Shown: piece by piece, positions 30,448 to 34,731 of the stretch
Numbering within the stretch: the first letter of the stretch is position 1
How the letters are laid out: the number at the start of each line of letters is the position of its first letter
Assembly (NCBI RefSeq): GCF_016734815.1
Contig: NZ_JAERQF010000049.1
Location: 1-34,731, forward strand
DNA length: 34,731 bases
Direction of reading: 5' to 3'
From: Hymenobacter rubidus
GTDB lineage: Bacteria > Bacteroidota > Bacteroidia > Cytophagales > Hymenobacteraceae
Made by a program: the position numbers and the translations under genes
Notes under the pieces: model-generated
What the model was told of the DNA's origin: nothing
The model's database searches: none
What the model saw: only the letters and a program-made list of their open reading frames with translations

Positions 30448-31187
30448 GCCGGCTGCTGGATTGGCAGCTGGCCACCGTCACCGCCATTCAGCCCGAAACG
30501 CCTCGCGCCAAGACCTTCGTTCTCAGCCTGCCGCAGTTCACGCCTCACCGCGCCGGCCAGCACTACGACCTGCGCCTCACGGCTCCCGACGGCTACCAGG
30601 CCGAGCGCAGCTATTCCATTGCCTCGCCCCCGGAGCAGACCGGCGAAATCGAGCTGACCGTGGAGTTGATTGACGAGGGCGAGGTATCGGGCTATCTTTT
30701 CGATGGTGTGGCCGTGGGCGACCAGCTGGAGCTGCGCGGCCCCATTGGCGGCTATTTTGTGTGGCCGGCCGGGCCGCCCGAGTCGCCGTTGCTGCTGGTG
30801 GCCGGCGGCTCGGGCGTGGTGCCGCTGATGGCCATGCTCCGCCACCGCCAGCGCGCCGGTCTGCGCAATCCGGCCGCGCTGCTGTTCAGTGTGCGCACGC
30901 CGGAAGAAGTAATTTATCAGCAGGAATTGGAAGCACTGGCGGCGGCCGACCCGAATTTCAAGCTGCGCATTACCTACACCCGCCAGGCGCCGCCCGGCTG
31001 GGCCGGCTACCACCGCCGCCTCGATGCTGGCATGCTGGCCGAGGCCGTGGCGCTCTTGCCCGGCCCGCCGCAGTGCTACGTGTGCGGCCCCACGGGCCTG
31101 GTCGAAAGCGCGGCCACGCTGCTGCAAGCGCAGGGGCTGCCGGATGTGGCTATTCGCACGGAGCGGTTCGGGCCGACGGGCGGGTAA
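30444..31187 (+). CDS. FAD/NAD(P)-binding oxidoreductase (ferredoxin-reductase fold)
   Basis: This encodes 247 residues starting at GTG 30444, overlapping the preceding stop (GTGA). The FAD-binding motif RSYS is at 55-58 (AERSYSIAS), the pyridine-nucleotide Rossmann motif GGSGVVP at 121-127, and the C-terminal CGPTGLVE at 214-221. There is no 2Fe-2S ferredoxin domain, so electrons must pass directly or through another carrier. Pairing with a cytoplasmic sulfite-oxidase-like protein is known in several phyla and implies a two-component molybdoenzyme with NAD(P)H as donor or acceptor. The direction of flow is not known. Confidence 0.92.
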   Translation: MSRLLDWQLATVTAIQPETPRAKTFVLSLPQFTPHRAGQHYDLRLTAPDGYQAERSYSIASPPEQTGEIELTVELIDEGEVSGYLFDGVAVGDQLELRGPIGGYFVWPAGPPESPLLLVAGGSGVVPLMAMLRHRQRAGLRNPAALLFSVRTPEEVIYQQELEALAAADPNFKLRITYTRQAPPGWAGYHRRLDAGMLAEAVALLPGPPQCYVCGPTGLVESAATLLQAQGLPDVAIRTERFGPTGG

Positions 31188-31189
31188 AC

Positions 31190-31327
31190 AGAACGTCCTG
31201 CTGAGCGCAGCCGAAGCATCTCTACCGCTTCGTTAGGCTCCTCTCTCCGCGGGAGAGGGGCCGGGGGTGAGGTTCCGCGTTAGGCGAAGCGGTAGAGATG
31301 CTTCGGCTGCGCTCAGCAGGACGTTCT
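31190..31327. repeat. Long inverted repeat with perfect 43-bp arms and nested insert
   Basis: Arms 31190-31232 and 31285-31327 are exact complements, beginning AGAACGTCCTGCTGAGCGCA. The 52-base centre holds a second repeat bounded by direct copies of CGTTAGG (31231-31237 and 31278-31284). Without the insert and one CGTTAGG the arms would close on a TTAGG loop. It lies between convergent genes and may terminate both. Confidence 0.92.
31238..31277. mobile_element. 40-bp miniature repeat inserted in the palindrome
   Basis: CTCCTCTCTCCGCGGGAGAG followed by GGGCCGGGGGTGAGGTTCCG, flanked by the 7-bp direct repeat CGTTAGG on both sides. A relative sits at 16373-16410. It has no coding capacity. The direct repeat looks like a target-site duplication. 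Confidence 0.6.
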
Positions 31328-31341
31328 TATTGAATCGTTTT

Positions 31342-31953
31342 TCAGTCATGGAACGACTTTTCGCCGGCTGGAATTGCTACCTGCAACCGGTTTTCGGCGG
31401 GCGGGACCGGGCAGCTGTATTCGTTGTTGTAGGCGCAGTAGGGATTGTAGGCGCGGTTGAAATCCAGGGTAATTTTAGTCGCGTCGGATTCGGGCAGGGG
31501 CACGTCGAGGTAGCGGCCGCCGCCGTAGGTTTCGTGGCCGTTGGTGAGGTCGGTGAAGGGAATGAAGAGCGTGGAATCGCGGCCGGTGGCGGAGAGGTAG
31601 ATGCTGAGCCGCTGCGGCTGGTTGGCCACGGTAAAGGTGGCCTGGCCCCAGTGCAGGTACTTTTCGGCCCGGTTGGCGCTCATCTGAATGAGCAGGGTGT
31701 CGGGGTGGAGGCTGCGCGTTACGGTGGCTTCGAGCGCGAAGGCCAAGTCGGCCGGATAGTAGCTCAGGCTGTCGAATACCGATTTTTGAGTGGTTGCCAG
31801 CGGCGAATTGGGGGCCTGCCGAAAAGAGCGGTTTTTCTCACTGCGAAACTGGTGCAGCTGGCTGAGATACACTTTTGCATCGGGCTTGCTGCCGCTTAGT
31901 GAATAGACAATGACGCCGATGATGGCGGCGGCTATCAGGACTTTCTGTATCAT
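31342..31953 (-). CDS. DUF1684 family protein, membrane-anchored
   Basis: This encodes 203 residues from ATG 31953; a longer frame to 32145 would overlap the divergent M1 gene. The N-terminal anchor IQKVLIAAAIIGVIVYSL (2-19) is followed by a beta-rich domain. The DUF1684 signature closes the protein: DFNRAYNPYCAYNNEYSCPV, then PPAENRLQVAIPAGEKSF. Many family members have YxxSxxD-type upstream motifs for an unknown function; some appear in cell-envelope or fatty-acid gene contexts, but the activity is not established. It is read divergently from the M1 gene with a 93-base intergenic region. Confidence 0.92.
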   Translation of the reverse strand: MIQKVLIAAAIIGVIVYSLSGSKPDAKVYLSQLHQFRSEKNRSFRQAPNSPLATTQKSVFDSLSYYPADLAFALEATVTRSLHPDTLLIQMSANRAEKYLHWGQATFTVANQPQRLSIYLSATGRDSTLFIPFTDLTNGHETYGGGRYLDVPLPESDATKITLDFNRAYNPYCAYNNEYSCPVPPAENRLQVAIPAGEKSFHD

Positions 31954-32046
31954 ACCGGCGCTTTTTTTGAAAAGGTAGCCAACCCGGGCGAGTCCGGGCG
32001 CATCATTCGCTGCTATTGCTGCTTTCTTTCCACCTGTGTTTGCCTT

Positions 32047-34530
32047 ATGCAAAAATGCATTCTGCTGATTTTGTTGCTGAACCGCGTCTTCCTGGCGCTG
32101 GCGCAGCACCCTGCCGCTGCGCCTTACCGCGCTACTGCCCGGCAAGTAAACGACTTAGTTCACACCAAGCTGGAGGTGCGGTTCGATTACGCCAAACGCT
32201 ACCTCTATGGCGAGGCCGAGCTGACGCTGAAGCCGCATGGCGTTGCTGCCGATTCGCTGCGGCTCGACGCCCAGGGCATGGATATTCTTTCCGTAGGCAC
32301 CCTGGCGGAGGATAAGGCAATCATGAACCGTGAGCTTATCTTTTCGTTGCCATTTGCCTACGACAAGCGCACGCTGAAAATAGGCTTGGGAAAACGGATA
32401 CCCGCCGGCCAGCCTTACACCGTCTACATTTCCTATATCGCCAAGCCGGATGAATTGAACGCCAAAGGCAGCGACGCCATCGGCGACGCCAAGGGCCTGT
32501 ATTTCATCAACCCCGACAGCGCCGTGGCGGGCAAGCCGGTGCAAATATGGACGCAGGGCGAGACGGAATCGAATTCTGCCTGGTTCCCGACCATCGACAA
32601 GCCCAACCAGAAAACGACCACCGAAATCAGCCTGACCGTGCCCAGCAAGTACGTCACGCTGAGCAACGGCCACATGGCCAGCAGCACGCCCGCCGGCCCC
32701 GGCCTGCGCACCGATACCTGGCGAATGAACGAGCCCTGCGCGCCTTACCTGGTGATGCTGGCCGTGGGCGACTTCCGCATCACAAAAGATAGTTGGCGCG
32801 GCAAGGAGGTGAGCTACTACCTCGAACCGCAGTACGCGGCCCAGGCCCGCGCCATTTTCGGCCGGACGCCCGCGATGCTGGCGTTTTTCTCGCAACGCCT
32901 CGGCGTGGAGTTTCCGTGGAGCAAGTACAGCCAGATTGTGTGCCGCGACTACGTGGCCGGCGCCATGGAAAATACCACGGCCTCGCTGTTTGGCGAGCAG
33001 GCCCAGGGCACGGCCCGCGAGCTGCTCGACTGGGAATACGCCGGCGTGGAGCGCGAAATTGCCCACGAGCTATTCCACCACTGGTTCGGCGACTACGTGA
33101 CCTGCGAAAGCTGGAGCAACCTGACGGTCAATGAGTCATTCGCCAATTTCAGCGAAGTGCTGTGGGCCGAGCACGCCCACGGCGCCGATGCCGGCGAGGA
33201 GCAGGCCGACCGCAGCCGCCGCACCTACCTCCGCCGCTCTGCTAACCATGCCCTGCCGCTGGTGCGCTTCCGGTATGCCGACAAGGAGGACATGTTCGAC
33301 AACGTGACGTACCAGAAGGGCGGCAGCATCCTGAACATGCTGCGCGCCGAGCTGGGCGAGGACGTGTTTTTCAAGGGCTTGCAGCGCTACCTCACCCAGA
33401 ACGCCTTCGGCACCGGCGAGCCGCACCAGCTGCGGCTGGCGCTGGAAGACGCCTCGGGCCGGGACCTGAACTGGTTTTTCAACCAATGGTACTACGGCGC
33501 CGGCCACCCCGTCGTGACCATCGACTACCAGTGGGATGCCGCCCGCCAGCGCGAAGCCGTGGTGGTGCGCCAGACGCAGGCCGGTACGCCGTTCGTGCTG
33601 CCCCTGCAAGTCGACGTGTACGCCAACGGCCGCGCCCGGCGCTACCCCGCCACCCTGCGCCACGCCGCCGACACGCTATACTTCCCAGCCCCGACAAGGC
33701 CTGACTTGGTGAACGTGGACGCCGAAAAAGTAACGCTCTGGCAGAAGCAGGACCGCAAAACGCTAGCCGAATTTGCCTACCAGTTCCGCCACGCCCCGCG
33801 CTACCTCGACCGCCGCGAAGCCCTGACCGCCGCCCAAGCCCAGGCGGCCGACCAAGTGGCGCGGCAAATGCTGGTGGATGGTCTGGTCGATAAATCGGCC
33901 GCGCTCCGGCAGCTGGCCGTCGAAATGCTCGACCTCCGTAATGCCGCTCTGCGGAAAGCTGCTGCGCCTGTGCTGGCAAAGCTGGCTGCCACCGACTCGT
34001 CGGTGCAGGTGCGGGCTGCTGCTCTTACGGCGCTGGGCGGGCTCAAGGAAAAGCGCTACGCCAAGCTATTTACGCAGGCGCTTGCGAGCCAGTCGTACCG
34101 CGTGCAGGCGGCGGCGCTTCGGGCGCTGCTGCCGCTCGCTCCGGCCGAGGCGCTGGCCTGCGCCACGGCCTTCGAAGCCGATAACAAAGGTGCCCTGACG
34201 GCGGCGCTGGTGCATGTGTACGGCCAGGCGGGCGGCCCGGCGCAGTGGCCGCTGATGGTGGCCAAATACGACGCGGCCGATACCCAGGGCCGCTTCGATA
34301 TGCTGGACGGCTTGGTCGGAATCCTCGGCCGCCTTGATGACCCGGCGGCGCTGGAGCAGGGCATCACCCGCATCCGTGACCTGACGGTGAAATTCAACCG
34401 CTACGTGGATGCCAGCCGCATTGTGGGGCGGCTGCGGCAGGTGCAACAGCGCCAGGCGTCGCGGTCCAATGCGACGCTGGCGGCCGGTTTGGTGGACCAA
34501 GCAGCAGCTGCCATTGAGGCGGCGAAGTAG
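32047..34530 (+). CDS. Secreted M1 family aminopeptidase with HEAT-like C-terminus
   Basis: This encodes 827 residues with signal peptide MQKCILLILLLNRVFLALAQ. The substrate loop GAMEN is at 305-309 and the zinc site HELFH at 340-344, with Glu363 in NLTVNESFA, 18 residues on, so HEXXH-X18-E is complete and an active aminopeptidase is expected. The N-terminal saddle domain (30-220) and catalytic domain (225-480) are followed by a beta-rich domain and a helical repeat region from about 590 (LRQLAVEMLDLRNAALRKAA, VQVRAALTALGGL-like segments) resembling HEAT repeats. It probably degrades peptides in the periplasm. This is the second M1 enzyme of the window and is not closely similar to the first. 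Confidence 0.95.
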   Translation: MQKCILLILLLNRVFLALAQHPAAAPYRATARQVNDLVHTKLEVRFDYAKRYLYGEAELTLKPHGVAADSLRLDAQGMDILSVGTLAEDKAIMNRELIFSLPFAYDKRTLKIGLGKRIPAGQPYTVYISYIAKPDELNAKGSDAIGDAKGLYFINPDSAVAGKPVQIWTQGETESNSAWFPTIDKPNQKTTTEISLTVPSKYVTLSNGHMASSTPAGPGLRTDTWRMNEPCAPYLVMLAVGDFRITKDSWRGKEVSYYLEPQYAAQARAIFGRTPAMLAFFSQRLGVEFPWSKYSQIVCRDYVAGAMENTTASLFGEQAQGTARELLDWEYAGVEREIAHELFHHWFGDYVTCESWSNLTVNESFANFSEVLWAEHAHGADAGEEQADRSRRTYLRRSANHALPLVRFRYADKEDMFDNVTYQKGGSILNMLRAELGEDVFFKGLQRYLTQNAFGTGEPHQLRLALEDASGRDLNWFFNQWYYGAGHPVVTIDYQWDAARQREAVVVRQTQAGTPFVLPLQVDVYANGRARRYPATLRHAADTLYFPAPTRPDLVNVDAEKVTLWQKQDRKTLAEFAYQFRHAPRYLDRREALTAAQAQAADQVARQMLVDGLVDKSAALRQLAVEMLDLRNAALRKAAAPVLAKLAATDSSVQVRAAALTALGGLKEKRYAKLFTQALASQSYRVQAAALRALLPLAPAEALACATAFEADNKGALTAALVHVYGQAGGPAQWPLMVAKYDAADTQGRFDMLDGLVGILGRLDDPAALEQGITRIRDLTVKFNRYVDASRIVGRLRQVQQRQASRSNATLAAGLVDQAAAAIEAAK

Positions 34531-34600
34531 CGCCCTCATGTGTAAACTGGAATGGCTGTTATCTATAGAATCTGCATTTATTTTTAGGACTTACGCAGTT

Positions 34601-34707
34601 GCAGCCCCAGCGGGGCGCCATCTCGATAGTAACTGGCTGATGTTGGGGAGAAAACCCCAGCGGGGCGACACTCGGTTGAGTGCTTGGCGAGTGTCGCCCC
34701 GCCGGGG
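34601..34707. repeat. GCCCCAGCGGGGCG repeat with long inverted arms
   Basis: A single unit AGCCCCAGCGGGGCG lies at about 34606-34620. A second begins at 34655 (CCCCAGCGGGGCGACACTCG) and is complementary with one mismatch to 34688-34707, giving 20-bp arms around a 13-base loop. Nearby GGACTTACGCAG (34588-34599) looks like an insertion-sequence end but no transposase is visible. The rest of 34531-34731 shows no gene. Confidence 0.75.
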
Positions 34708-34731
34708 CTTTACCATTGCATAATGAATAAC

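Noticed and set aside
31954..32145. Extended N-terminus of the DUF1684 protein
   Set aside because: It would overlap the start of the divergent M1 gene and put 64 charged residues before the membrane anchor.
14005..34530. Tandem duplication of M1 peptidase genes
   Set aside because: The two M1 proteins differ in substrate-loop motif and C-terminal domains and lie 16 kb apart; they are distinct family members, not recent copies.

Overview
The window looks like a chromosomal segment of a GC-rich Bacteroidota, most likely a Hymenobacter-like member of the Cytophagales. This is inferred from three things: gene content (clpB, rny, zapA, pheT, secreted M1 and M16 peptidases, a DUF1684 protein), recurring -7 promoter boxes of the Bacteroidota type TAnnTTTG, and weak or absent Shine-Dalgarno signals. 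No rRNA or tRNA genes were seen.

Region 1 (1-2890) is accessory. It holds the 3' end of an unrecognised gene, a DUF3800 gene broken by one in-frame TAA, and a visibly AT-rich two-gene unit (a PD-(D/E)XK-like protein and a secreted TPR protein). A GC-rich intergenic repeat recurs around the DUF3800 gene. Region 2 (3042-5709) is clpB with its own terminator. Region 3 (5754-10400) is the most unusual part: an AT-rich one-TM protein, then five same-strand toxin-antitoxin cassettes (MntA/HepT, DUF6364-like antitoxin/PIN, DUF433/DUF5615, MntA/HepT, MntA/HepT). Each cassette is preceded by a -7-type promoter and bounded by one of six copies of a GC-rich hairpin repeat of about 45 bp. The first and last MntA/HepT cassettes are identical over 708 bp, and the identity ends inside the hairpin. 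A short clpB-like stretch and a clpB-like terminator lie past the last hairpin.

Region 4 (10419-16469) carries envelope genes: a small exported glycine-rich protein, two paralogous predicted outer-membrane proteins overlapping a lipoprotein gene, a HupE/UreJ-like membrane protein with an almost leaderless promoter, and a secreted M1 peptidase. The M1 gene ends at a 46-bp perfect palindrome shared with the convergent genes. Region 5 (16545-29061, all minus strand) has a cytochrome b561-type protein and an aminotransferase, a predicted surface protein with a lipid-anchored amidase, rny - zapA - coiled-coil protein, a large M16 peptidase, and pheT. Region 6 (29191-34530) has a Uma2 protein, a cytoplasmic sulfite-oxidase-like molybdoprotein translationally coupled to an FAD/NAD reductase, a DUF1684 protein, and an M1 aminopeptidase with a HEAT-like C-terminus.

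Intergenic spaces are rich in long perfect inverted repeats (13801-13900, 23121-23154, 23179-23308, 26513-26571, 31190-31327, 34655-34707). Several share a GAGCGCAG-type core. One carries a second 40-bp repeat flanked by a 7-bp direct repeat, which looks like an insertion scar. Repeat identities were read by eye; family names come from recognised motifs, not from searches.
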